Source: Paraburkholderia sp. D15 (GTDB taxonomy: Bacteria; Pseudomonadota; Gammaproteobacteria; Burkholderiales; Burkholderiaceae). From it: a DNA stretch of 64,000 bases. The DNA lies in the NCBI RefSeq assembly GCF_029910215.1, contig NZ_CP110395.1:3720001-3784000 (forward strand). Direction: 5' to 3'. The notes under the pieces were generated by a model. The model had not been told where the DNA came from, did not search any database, and was given only the letters and a program-made list of their open reading frames with translations. The translations under genes and the position numbers were made by a program. Below are positions 27,271 through 35,615 of this stretch, piece after piece; positions within the stretch are counted from its first letter, which is position 1, and the number at the start of each line of letters is the position of its first letter.

Positions 27271-29496
27271 TCAGATGGCGACCTTCCTGAAAGTGATGGA
27301 CACACGGCGACCGCGAGGCACTCCGTGCTCCTTGAGGCGTGCAGGGATCTCGTGATGCCATGCGCTCCGTGCCTCACCATCGAGAACAACCGCACTGCAG
27401 CGCGCAAGCGATTGAACGAATTTCGCGGTCTCCCCTGCGATCTTCCGTGTGAAGATCATGTCCCAAGTTTCCAGCAAACTGATGGTGACGACCGGGCCGC
27501 GGAAGCAATCCTTGCAATCGATGTGCTTCGAGATGCCCTGCTTACCTTCGTAGTTGTTGACGATCACCTGGTCTGGCAACTCTGGAACGACACCCGACGC
27601 GAGCAGACGTTCCGCTAAGTCCCCAGCCCATTCCGGAAGCGGGCCGAGATAGTTGGCAGGCGCAACTTGCCGTGCTCTGTAATCATAGCGCCAGCCATAA
27701 TGCTGGACCCGACGCTTCATCAACTGATCCCATTCAGCGGAGTCGATGGCAGCGATTAATTGGCCTTCTTCGTCGCCATCGATGAAGTTGGGCAGCACTT
27801 TCAGGCCAAGTGGCTCACCGGCGCTCTTCACGGCCGGCTTGGATACCGGTTTGATTGCAGGCTTCTTTGGCGTGATGGCAAATGAGGCCTGCGTGGAAGA
27901 GATGCTGGGCGAAAAGGGAGCCTTATCCTGTCGGGGCAAGGTGCTCGATGGACGCGCCAGCCGACGAGAGATGCTAGCAATCGCCAGCCATTCTTTGAAG
28001 CGAGACTGATTCAGCCTGCGATCGAATGTCACGCCTTGGCTCATCGCGAACTCAACCCGGCCAGTGACCGTCAAGGCGGATTGCCTCTCCAACTCAAGAA
28101 CACCGCCTCCGACAAGCTGGATCGTTGTGTTTTCCAACACAACTAGCTGGTCGAGTGAGTAAGGGCATTCTTCGAATGCGAGGGTTCGGGCTTCCAGTTG
28201 AACCGCTTGGTCTTCGAAGTCTGCTCGATACCAACTACCACGGGTTCCTAGCTTGTACTCGCCCCATGTCTGCGCGCCCGCCGTCATCACGACTACGCCT
28301 TCGTCGACTCGCCATGCCACATTGTCTGGCGTCAGCGCATGCCAAGGCCCTGAACCGTTCGTGCCAGCCTGCTGCCAAGTCTTTAAAGCCAAAAGCTTTC
28401 TGCATTCCGTGAGTCCACGAAACTGCTTGGGCAAGGCGCTATAGCCCTGCAAATAGCCAGCGAGGGTCATGCCAGTCCACCAGACCACTGGGGGGATTGC
28501 TGGCCAATCCTCGCGCCAGCTGGAAAACTTATCAGGCGACGGCCGGAGTAGTAGCAATTGAAGCGTCAAGGCAAGGAAGTCGTCGTGAGCCCCAAGGTCT
28601 TGCACGGTTCCCCTATCGTCAAGGAGCGCCCTCGTACCCTCAAAAAGTTTCGCTAGCCGAGTCTCATCCTCGCCAAGATCTCGCGCATGCTCACAAATGT
28701 CGTTTAGGATGGCCCTCGCCCGCCATTCATCCAATATTCCTGGCTGCGAGAACTTCGCAACCATGGCTCGCCAGAGCTTGGGAAGCTGATCCTGCTCCGC
28801 ACTATCGACCCAGAGCGCAGTTCGCCACCAGGGCGCATGCAGCCGTTCGACGGACTCAGCGCTTGCAACACCGGAGCAAAGCAGGTCGCAGAACAATTCA
28901 ACCCATGGATCAATCACAGGGACAGCGAAAGCCGCCATCGCGGCAGCGCCTCGCAATGCGTTCCAGTTCGATGGAGGCTGCCAAGGACTCTTTTCCGGCG
29001 GCGTGCTCTTCGGCGGTGCCACTTGCGAGAACGCGCCAACTTTGAACGGCTGGGAGGGAACCTCCATGTCCGCGAAGTTGCGAGCCATCGCCAAGAGCTT
29101 AGCCTTTACAGCCGCCGAACTCACGCTGAAATGGTCAACCGCAAACGCCGGCAGCGGGCCAGCCCACGATACAACGGTGTCGCTGGCCCTCAAACCGCGC
29201 AAGGTGGATTCGGTCCATGCGCCATCCCTCCACACCTTGATGGTGTTGTCCGGAAGGCTCTGGGCATCGAACCAGATGCCGACGGATGACGAGTTGCTAG
29301 AATCACTGCCACAAGCCTGCTGCGTGCCGAGCAGCAAGTGCCCTGCCGGCGGAATTATCCATTCGCTGCTGAGAAATTGCAGAAAGGCTTCTTGGTCCAA
29401 AATCAGACCAAGAAGACGCACACCGCCAGCAGCTTGCTGCTCGGGTGCGGGCGCAGATGCAAGTAGCTCCAACTGGCCGCCGGACATAGAGGTCAT
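27271..29496 (-). CDS. Large protein with C-terminal AlkB-type 2OG-Fe(II) oxygenase domain
   Basis: A 741-residue protein. The last 177 residues (about 565-741) form an AlkB-family dioxygenase: KVLPNFIDGDEEG at its start, the YGWRYDYRAR nucleotide-lid region, VIVNNYEGKQGISKHIDCKD with the iron ligands H658 and D660, the second His in SAWHHEIPAR, and the 2-oxoglutarate arginines in GRRVSITFRK. Such enzymes remove alkyl groups from DNA or RNA. Residues 1-500 form an unrecognised Trp-rich region, joined by a Pro/Lys/Ser linker. Start chosen at 29496, where ATGA overlaps the helicase stop; an ATG 30 bases upstream is possible. Third gene of a three-gene operon; lower GC than the chromosome. Confidence 0.82.
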   Translation of the reverse strand: MTSMSGGQLELLASAPAPEQQAAGGVRLLGLILDQEAFLQFLSSEWIIPPAGHLLLGTQQACGSDSSNSSSVGIWFDAQSLPDNTIKVWRDGAWTESTLRGLRASDTVVSWAGPLPAFAVDHFSVSSAAVKAKLLAMARNFADMEVPSQPFKVGAFSQVAPPKSTPPEKSPWQPPSNWNALRGAAAMAAFAVPVIDPWVELFCDLLCSGVASAESVERLHAPWWRTALWVDSAEQDQLPKLWRAMVAKFSQPGILDEWRARAILNDICEHARDLGEDETRLAKLFEGTRALLDDRGTVQDLGAHDDFLALTLQLLLLRPSPDKFSSWREDWPAIPPVVWWTGMTLAGYLQGYSALPKQFRGLTECRKLLALKTWQQAGTNGSGPWHALTPDNVAWRVDEGVVVMTAGAQTWGEYKLGTRGSWYRADFEDQAVQLEARTLAFEECPYSLDQLVVLENTTIQLVGGGVLELERQSALTVTGRVEFAMSQGVTFDRRLNQSRFKEWLAIASISRRLARPSSTLPRQDKAPFSPSISSTQASFAITPKKPAIKPVSKPAVKSAGEPLGLKVLPNFIDGDEEGQLIAAIDSAEWDQLMKRRVQHYGWRYDYRARQVAPANYLGPLPEWAGDLAERLLASGVVPELPDQVIVNNYEGKQGISKHIDCKDCFRGPVVTISLLETWDMIFTRKIAGETAKFVQSLARCSAVVLDGEARSAWHHEIPARLKEHGVPRGRRVSITFRKVAI

Positions 29497-30599
29497 CGTT
29501 CTAGGATGGGAGGAGGAGGAAGACAAGCCAATTGTGCCTCCAAAAGTAAGTTCGGCCCATTGACAAGAAGCAAGGCGTCCCTAGCGCGGGCACAGAGCAT
29601 GTACAAGCGCCGTTGCTGGACCGGGAGAATCATTGGCAACGAGCGGTCCAGGTCTTGAAGGTACACGGTATCGAACTCAAGCCCTATGGCCGATTCGCCA
29701 GAGATGATGGTGATGCCGGCATCGCGCAAGCGAATAGCATCCTCCGCCCTAGCTTCGGCATTGCTAGTGTACATGTCGACGCGAGCATCGGGCAATCGGG
29801 CCCTGAGCAAAGCATGCAGAACATTGATGTCTTCCTGGCGATAAACGATAACCCCGATAGAGCCGCCGCGGTTTCCGAATCTGACGGCAACCTGTTGGGC
29901 CAACGCTTCCCAGGTAGTTACCGTGATCATCCTAGGTGGCTCGTTGGACCGCCCACGCTGCGCCGGCGCTGGCGGGACATAGCGGTCCTGGTGGAAACAC
30001 TCAATCAGTTCAGCAATCTCAAACGTGTTGCGGTGATTGACCGTCAGAACGTGCATCTCTGTGAAACCGGCGGCCTGCAAATCCGCAACGTGGCAACCGC
30101 CATCTTCTGTCGATTGATTTTCATCCGCAAAGACTGAGACGGTTAAAGCCCCGAAGCGACAAGCCCAGATGAAGAACTCTCTCGGCAGATTTTGTCCTTC
30201 GTCGACGATGAGGTGGTCAATCGACGGCGCAACGTTGGCCTCAGCATAGTTTTGAAGAACTTGTTGCCAGTTGAATTGATACGGATAGAGCTGGGGAATG
30301 TTGTGCCCGAAGGTATTCCTATAGTGGTTCCAGACGAGCGTATGCATCGTGGTGCTGGTGACCGGTGCATTCCCCTGATCTTGAGAAATCTGCGTCGCCA
30401 GAGCGGCAAGCAGCCGGTTCTTGGTGACCACGGTCACCCGGCGCTGATAGTCAGGCCCGGCAAGAATATTAGCCTTCCAGAGAGCTACGGAGGTCTTCCC
30501 GGACCCAGGTGGCCCAACCACCAGAATCGACTGGTCGGGATCCGCCATGAACACCTGACGCTGCTCTTCGATCAGAGCACTAAAACTTGGCAATCTCAT
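29493..30599 (-). CDS. UvrD-like superfamily 1 helicase
   Basis: A compact 368-residue SF1 helicase or ATPase. It has a Q-motif (EEQRQVF), Walker A GPPGSGKTS at 29-37, Walker B DHLIVDEGQNLPREFF near 128-143, motif III VSVFADENQS, and in the C-terminal half SAIGLEFDTVYLQDLD with YMLCARARDALLLV as motifs V and VI. It lacks the large 1B/2B insertions of full UvrD, so it resembles the short helicases found in defence and repair cassettes. Both ends overlap its neighbours by ATGA, coupling it to the methyltransferase upstream and the AlkB-domain gene downstream. Confidence 0.85.
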   Translation of the reverse strand: MRLPSFSALIEEQRQVFMADPDQSILVVGPPGSGKTSVALWKANILAGPDYQRRVTVVTKNRLLAALATQISQDQGNAPVTSTTMHTLVWNHYRNTFGHNIPQLYPYQFNWQQVLQNYAEANVAPSIDHLIVDEGQNLPREFFIWACRFGALTVSVFADENQSTEDGGCHVADLQAAGFTEMHVLTVNHRNTFEIAELIECFHQDRYVPPAPAQRGRSNEPPRMITVTTWEALAQQVAVRFGNRGGSIGVIVYRQEDINVLHALLRARLPDARVDMYTSNAEARAEDAIRLRDAGITIISGESAIGLEFDTVYLQDLDRSLPMILPVQQRRLYMLCARARDALLLVNGPNLLLEAQLACLPPPPILER

Positions 30600-31447
30600 C
30601 GGTTAACCTCGCTTAGCGGAATCAGCATCGGCACGCGCGTGAATAGGGCGTAGTGGATATTGCGTGGCTTATCGCCGTCTGTCAGCAATTCGGTTTCGAC
30701 CACCTCGCACTTGAAGCCAGCAGCTTCCATGCGGCTCTGAAACTCGGGGAATGCTAGGCGCCGCTCAGGCAGCGCCGAGTTCGTGTACAGCACTGCCACC
30801 GGACCCGGGCCGATACGGCCGCATGCGTCGACGATCTCACGCACGATCAGCTCAATATTGAGCGACGCGCTGGCCAGCAGGTAGGACAAGACCACAACGG
30901 TCCAGCCCAGCTTGGGCTGCCCGAAATCGATGCTGTTTATTGAGCCAGCGAAAGACACCCTCGTCTGAGGGCTTAACCCTCCAGCTCCCTGCGCGGCAAG
31001 CGCGAGTTCAAGTCCGAGGGCGCACATTTGCACCGAAGTGTCGACGCCAAAATATCGGAAGGCAACTTCGTTGCCAGCCACGTTGGCGAGTGCCAAACCG
31101 GCGGTAAACGGTCCGCACCCAATGTCGAGCATCGTGGCGTTGTTCAGGCGCTGTGGGCTGTCCACGAGTTTTTGGAACGCGTGGATCAATTCGGGAACGT
31201 GCCCCTTTTGGTTGAAGAGGGCGTAAAGCATGACCCGATCTCTTGGGGAGAGGTCTTCAATTGGCTCATCGAAGTTCGCCTGCCCGCCGCCGATAGCGTG
31301 GCTAAAGATCCAGCCGCTCGACTTGCCTAATCGCGTCCCCTGCTGGCCCGTCTCTCTGGGGTCGTTGTTGAGCGGGTCGACAATGCATGTGCGGCGCACA
31401 TGCCCATACCAAGGCCTGACTGTGATCAAGCTGCCCCCTAGCTTCAT
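30596..31447 (-). CDS. Class I SAM-dependent methyltransferase
   Basis: A 283-residue protein with SAM motif I MLDIGCGPFTAG at about 106-117, an acidic motif II at YFGVDTS, and strand 4 WTVVVLSYLLASA. It lacks the D/N/S-PP-Y motif of DNA adenine or N4-cytosine methyltransferases and the PCQ motif of C5 enzymes, so a DNA target is not shown; RNA, protein or small-molecule targets are possible. It is the first gene of the operon with the helicase and the AlkB-domain protein. No clear ribosome-binding site precedes the ATG, so the first 40 residues are uncertain. Confidence 0.8.
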   Translation of the reverse strand: MKLGGSLITVRPWYGHVRRTCIVDPLNNDPRETGQQGTRLGKSSGWIFSHAIGGGQANFDEPIEDLSPRDRVMLYALFNQKGHVPELIHAFQKLVDSPQRLNNATMLDIGCGPFTAGLALANVAGNEVAFRYFGVDTSVQMCALGLELALAAQGAGGLSPQTRVSFAGSINSIDFGQPKLGWTVVVLSYLLASASLNIELIVREIVDACGRIGPGPVAVLYTNSALPERRLAFPEFQSRMEAAGFKCEVVETELLTDGDKPRNIHYALFTRVPMLIPLSEVNR

Positions 31448-31510
31448 TTGTTAGCAAATGTAAGAAGCTGATTGTCACCCACGCTGGTCACGGCAGCAAC
31501 TGAATATATA

Positions 31511-31680
31511 TGGAGGTGACCCTGTAATTCAGGACACGTGGACACCGTTAGGTTGATGACGCAGCAGCCCGCCTAAACTCGCGAGGCAAGCGGTATTTCA
31601 GGGCTTTGCGCGGGTGGCGCTCGTTGTAATGCTCAAAGAGCACGATGTGTATCTCGGCCATCCAAGACCCCCGCGACCGA
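31511..31680 (-). mobile_element. IS3-family element relic (3' end only)
   Basis: A minus-strand frame ending with TAA at 31548 reads WMAEIHIVLFEHYNERHPRK then ALKYRLPREFRRAAASST. This is the C-terminus of an IS3-family OrfB transposase (the YNxxRPHxxL-like region). Beyond the stop, TGGAGGTGACCCTGTAATTC looks like the terminal repeat of such an element. Everything upstream of about codon 40 from the end is missing. It sits between the methyltransferase operon and the type VI effector island and has truncated the gene beginning at 31843. Confidence 0.75.
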
Positions 31681-31843
31681 CTCCAATCCATTGCGACCGA
31701 ACGTAGGCAGTCTTTGGAGTGTTCTTAATTTCGCCGCTTAGAACGCCCACAGCCATGCGGCTCGCATCGGAAATTTCGGATTTCGCGCTTGATGGTCCGC
31801 CAGCGCCGATTTTCGCGACTTGATTGCTTAGAGTACGCGCCAT
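31598..31843 (-). pseudogene. Truncated divergent gene upstream of PAAR
   Basis: From ATG at 31843 the minus strand reads MARTLSNQVAKIGAGGPSSA then KSEISDASRMAVGVLSGEIK and NTPKTAYVRSQW before running into the IS relic near 31680, where it continues in an unrelated frame to a stop at 31598. The gene start faces away from the PAAR gene, 21 bases apart. The same codons, with two in-frame stops, occur at the mirror position beside the second effector (37571-37711). The family is not recognised. Confidence 0.55.
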
Positions 31844-31850
31844 CGAAACT
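31765..31850. repeat. Inverted repeat, left arm (upstream of PAAR)
   Basis: A 28-base block at 31823-31850 and a 22-base block at 31765-31786, separated by 36 diverged bases. Both blocks occur as perfect reverse complements at 37564-37591 and 37628-37649, again 36 bases apart. In both places the 28-base block ends 14 bases before a start codon. The blocks are the most conserved parts of a duplicated divergent gene start and may also hold the shared promoter. Confidence 0.85.
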
Positions 31851-31864
31851 TCGGCAGCTTTGCG

Positions 31865-32413
31865 ATGAGCGCGTTTATTCGAGAGGGCGACACCACCGAT
31901 CACGGCGGCACCGTTCTTCAGTGTTCCCACGAACATAAGGTGGATGGCAAACCGATCGCCCGCTTCGGCGATATGGTTTCGTGCCCGAAATGCGACGGTG
32001 TTTATCCGATCGTCAAGATATCGCCGCGCGGCATGTCGATGGGCGGTAAGCACCCTGCGTTCGAAGGCGACAGGACCGCTTGCGGAGCAAGGCTGATTGC
32101 ATCCCAGGCTGTCGCCACCGCGCAACCGGTCAGCGGGTTGGGCAATCCGGGCGCCTCACGGGCGCCGTCGGTCAGTCATGAAAAAGCGAGCGACGCGTCA
32201 GGACCTTATCGGGGCCGTTTCCAGGTGTTCGACGAGACCACCGGCCAGCCGATCGCGAATCACCCGTACACCATTCACGCTTCCGACGGGCATGTCATTG
32301 CCGGAAACACGGACGCGAATGGGTACACCGAATGGCATGAAGGGGACGCGCCGGCTTCGCTTCGATTCGCTTCGCCGTCGACGCAGGTAAAAGGCTGGGC
32401 GGGCGACAAATGA
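31865..32413 (+). CDS. PAAR-domain type VI secretion spike protein
   Basis: A 182-residue protein. Residues 1-80 are a PAAR domain (REGDTTDHGGTVLQCSHEHK, GKPIARFGDMVSCPKCDGVY, GDRTACGARLI) that sharpens the VgrG spike and binds metal. After a short linker, residues about 112-170 (RGRFQVFDETTGQPIANHPY, TDANGYTEWHEGD) form the small beta domain often found after PAAR in Burkholderia. The stop overlaps the next gene as ATGA, so the effector is coupled to it and probably carried by it. No other type VI structural gene is present in the window. Confidence 0.88.
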   Translation: MSAFIREGDTTDHGGTVLQCSHEHKVDGKPIARFGDMVSCPKCDGVYPIVKISPRGMSMGGKHPAFEGDRTACGARLIASQAVATAQPVSGLGNPGASRAPSVSHEKASDASGPYRGRFQVFDETTGQPIANHPYTIHASDGHVIAGNTDANGYTEWHEGDAPASLRFASPSTQVKGWAGDK

Positions 32414-33144
32414 CCGGTAGCGCTTATGGCACCGGTGCCCGTTCAGCATCGGCGGCGTCGGGCGGCACCCAAACGACGAGTATTCAACTGCGCGGAACCG
32501 GCCTCGACCCTAGGGACAAAAAGGTTGTGTGCAAGGTCGTCTGCGTCTGCTCACGCAGGCCCGACGTAGGAGTATCGAGGCAGAACCTCAAACAGCAATG
32601 CGTATCGCGCAATCTCCGCGACGTCGATCGCAGCATGAACTGGCAAAGCCCATACAAGTCCGAAGTCAATTACGACATGACCCAAGTGCCGCCGGTCCCA
32701 ATCATGCGCTCTGTCAATCCGCTGGAAACCCACCCGTATCTGCCCGCGTGGATCGCCAGATACTGGCCCGGCGGCAAAAGCAATTACCCGGCCGGCACGG
32801 GTGCGATTCGCCGCCCGGATGTAGTCATCGTCAAGGACGGTTCCCTGCCGCCCACACAGAACAACATCAAGAACATCGTCGAAATCAAGTTTCCACCGCA
32901 GGCACCCTCCCTGGATCAAGCCGAAGACTACGTCTCAATCGCTGGCTCGGCAGAGAAAGTCGTGATTCTCGGACCGCAAAACTGCGACTGTCGGGAAGAC
33001 GATAAAGGAGAAAATCCCGTCAAAGCTGCCGTCTCGGACGCGCTTTCCGAACTCGGAAAGTCGCTTACCGCGATCTTCAACCCGAAGCTGCCCACGACAG
33101 GCTTCGGCCTGCCACCGCCCTTTCCGCCGCTTCCGGTTCCCTGA
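32410..33144 (+). CDS. VRR-NUC nuclease effector of type VI secretion (TseV-like), copy 1
   Basis: A 244-residue protein with a PD-(D/E)XK nuclease core: GAIRRPDVVIVKDG supplies the metal-binding Asp and IVEIKFPP the E-x-K pair, the VRR-NUC arrangement. The N-terminal half has a Cys cluster (VVCKVVCVCSRR, then KQQCVSRNLRD) and the C-terminus is Pro-rich, ending PPPFPPLPVP. Relatives are DNA-damaging type VI effectors. It is preceded by a coupled PAAR gene and followed by two TsiV-type immunity genes, which fits an antibacterial toxin. Confidence 0.85.
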   Translation: MTGSAYGTGARSASAASGGTQTTSIQLRGTGLDPRDKKVVCKVVCVCSRRPDVGVSRQNLKQQCVSRNLRDVDRSMNWQSPYKSEVNYDMTQVPPVPIMRSVNPLETHPYLPAWIARYWPGGKSNYPAGTGAIRRPDVVIVKDGSLPPTQNNIKNIVEIKFPPQAPSLDQAEDYVSIAGSAEKVVILGPQNCDCREDDKGENPVKAAVSDALSELGKSLTAIFNPKLPTTGFGLPPPFPPLPVP

Positions 33145-33179
33145 TAGCCTATGCCGCCTGACTTCTGCGGGTTTGCTCC

Positions 33180-34274
33180 ATGACCGACATAACGCCAGAC
33201 TTTCTGCAGTGGGCGAGAGCCAATCGATCCAGGGCACTCGTCGCCAATGCTCTCCTCGAACCGCGCTATCCGAATGAAGGAATCGGCGCCGCCTTTGTCA
33301 TCAGGGCCTGCCTCTATTTCGAGAAAGCGTTCGATGCTGTCGTCCGTGAAGCGTTGGCCCAAACGTTCGACGAGTTCGTGGTGTCGATGGGCGACGAGAA
33401 GCTGACCTACATGTGGCACAACGGCAAAGCCGCCCGCCCCATGTCGAAAGTGAAGTCGTTGCAAGCCGTCGCTTCCGGACTCGGTCCCGAAGATCGATTC
33501 GACTTTGACTTCATGAGCGGCGAGCGCCCAGAGGACGCCGGCCTTTGGGAGTTCCATGTGGGAGGGATTCGTCGATGGCAGGAAAAGCTCGATAATCGCG
33601 GCTTCAACGCCCTGTCGTTTTCCTGGCCCGTCTTCGCCGTCCAGGAGCGCCCCAACTCCTTTGCCAGGTTGTTCTTCGATGCCGCGTCGCGTCTGAAAGC
33701 GGCTCACGGCCATGCGGGTGTCGCCGTCAACCTTTCGCCGACCGGTCGCGAGGAAAACGAAGCAACCGAATACTGGGCCAGTCAAAGGATGCCCGGCCTC
33801 GACGTCGGATTCCCTGGGGATCTGTCGGTTCGGCAACTCAAAGGGCAACTGAAAACGGTCGATTGGCTAACAGCGATCAGCAAGCCAATGCTGGACGCGG
33901 TGGGCGGTCTGGTTGGACTGCGCTCGCATCTACCGCCGGGTTGGTTCTCGATTGGCGACTATGGACACGGCGTCGTTATCCGCGCTGGCGCGTTGCCTGA
34001 GAGTGGAATTTCCAGCGATGAGAAAAAGCCACCGGTCAATCCACCCGCTTACGTCATTCTGGATGCGGCATTGCGATCAATTCGCGCAACCGAAATGGAC
34101 ATCCTGCAACGCGGCACCGTCAACGGCGACGCCCCGGTCTACAACACCAGATCATCAACCGCAGCATGGCTACGCCGCTTTGAAACCGACGAAAACGGTC
34201 TTCTTGCCACCAAAGCGGCCCTGCTCGACACGCCGCCGCTGCAACCGTCGAACGTGTTGCCAAATCCGCTTTGA
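33180..34274 (+). CDS. TsiV/DUF3396 type VI immunity protein, copy 1
   Basis: A 364-residue protein of the DUF3396 family, known as immunity proteins for VRR-NUC effectors. Shared markers with the other two copies are the N-terminal NALLEPRYPNEG, FDFDFMSGE, HGHAGVAVNLSPTGREENEA, TVDWLTAISKPMLD and LPPGWFSIGDYGHGVVIRAG. It probably binds and blocks the upstream nuclease in the cytoplasm. It is the most divergent copy over most of its length, yet its last 57 bases are identical to those of copy 2. Confidence 0.86.
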   Translation: MTDITPDFLQWARANRSRALVANALLEPRYPNEGIGAAFVIRACLYFEKAFDAVVREALAQTFDEFVVSMGDEKLTYMWHNGKAARPMSKVKSLQAVASGLGPEDRFDFDFMSGERPEDAGLWEFHVGGIRRWQEKLDNRGFNALSFSWPVFAVQERPNSFARLFFDAASRLKAAHGHAGVAVNLSPTGREENEATEYWASQRMPGLDVGFPGDLSVRQLKGQLKTVDWLTAISKPMLDAVGGLVGLRSHLPPGWFSIGDYGHGVVIRAGALPESGISSDEKKPPVNPPAYVILDAALRSIRATEMDILQRGTVNGDAPVYNTRSSTAAWLRRFETDENGLLATKAALLDTPPLQPSNVLPNPL

Positions 34275-34424
34275 TTGCTTGTCGACAAGAGCCCGTTCGC
34301 GCAACCCAACGCTTTGACCTACTAACACCAACGAACTAAAACTGCTCAACAAACCGCCAATCCTTGGATTCGATGACCTGTCGTCGCCCACGCTATTACC
34401 GTGCCCTAAGCAACCAACCATCAA

Positions 34425-35507
34425 ATGGACAACAATTTCTTGCAGTGGGCCAAAGAAAATCAATCAAAGGCCCTCATTCCGAATGCCCTATTGGAGCCTC
34501 GCTATCCGCACGAAGGCATCGGGGCCGCGCTCGTCATTCGGGCCGTTCTGTATTTCGAAGGAGCCTACGAGACGTCTGTTCGTCTCACATTGGCCGCTTG
34601 CCTCGATGAATATCTGGCGAGCTCCGGCGACGTCTTCAACTTTGTGTGGCACAACGGCAAAGCCTTCCAGACTTTCAAACGCGCCAAGCCAATGCGCAAG
34701 CTTGCGACGTCGCTCAAAGAAAACGATCGATTCGATTTCAACTTCACGAGCGGCGAACAGGCGAGCGACGCGGGGTTTTACGGTTTCCACACGTTCGGCA
34801 TGCGGGCATGGCAGCAGAAGATGGGCACGCGAGGCATCGACGTTGTCGAATTTTCGTGGCCCATGCTCGCGGTCCAGGAGAACCCCGACGTGTTCGCACG
34901 GCTATTTTTCAACGCAGCACAACGGCTGAACGCGATCCACGGTCATGCCGGGCACGCCGTCAACCTGTCGCCCGTCGCGCGGCAGGAGAATGAAGCGACC
35001 GAGTACTGGATCAGCCAAATGATGCCTGGTTTCGACGTCGGACCGGCAATCGACAACGCCACGCGCGACCTCAAAGGGCAAATCAAAACCGTGAGCTGGC
35101 TGACGGCGATCGACAAGGCAATGTTCGACAAGGTGGGCGGCGCGCGAGGACTGCGCGCCGAATTGCCCCCCTCGTGGTTCAGCCTGCACGACTACGGAGC
35201 TGGCGTGATCATTCGCGCCGGAGTGGAACCAAGCTCGGGCGATGCGGGAAGCGACGCTGAGCGGCCATGGCTTCCGCCCGCCTATGTTGTGCTCGATCAT
35301 GCGTTGCTCCCGATCCGCGCGACCAGCCTCGACGTCCTCCAACAAGGGACGATCAACGGCGACGCGCCGGTCTACGGCACGGTCGCGTCGACCAACGCAT
35401 GGCTACGCCGCTTTGAAACAGATGAAAACGGTCTCCTTGCCGCCAAAGCAGCCCTGCTCGACACGCCGCCGCTGCAACCGTCGAACGTGTTGCCAAATCC
35501 GCTTTGA
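34425..35507 (+). CDS. TsiV/DUF3396 type VI immunity protein, copy 2
   Basis: A 360-residue paralogue of copy 1 with the same markers (FVWHNGKAFQTF, HGHAGHAVNLSPVARQENEA, LPPSWFSLHDYGAGVIIRAG). By eye it is closer to copy 3 on the opposite strand than to copy 1. It starts 150 bases after copy 1 and converges with copy 3, leaving 108 bases between their stops with no clear terminator. It may protect against effector copy 2 or a related nuclease from competitors. Confidence 0.85.
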   Translation: MDNNFLQWAKENQSKALIPNALLEPRYPHEGIGAALVIRAVLYFEGAYETSVRLTLAACLDEYLASSGDVFNFVWHNGKAFQTFKRAKPMRKLATSLKENDRFDFNFTSGEQASDAGFYGFHTFGMRAWQQKMGTRGIDVVEFSWPMLAVQENPDVFARLFFNAAQRLNAIHGHAGHAVNLSPVARQENEATEYWISQMMPGFDVGPAIDNATRDLKGQIKTVSWLTAIDKAMFDKVGGARGLRAELPPSWFSLHDYGAGVIIRAGVEPSSGDAGSDAERPWLPPAYVVLDHALLPIRATSLDVLQQGTINGDAPVYGTVASTNAWLRRFETDENGLLAAKAALLDTPPLQPSNVLPNPL

Positions 35508-35615
35508 CCACGCCTTGATAAGAGCCGACTCCCTTGCCCCACCAGTCTCAATTCACTCCGCCGCCGGAGAATCACACGCCTTACCTGAGCAAACGGGAAT
35601 ACGCACACCGGCGCA

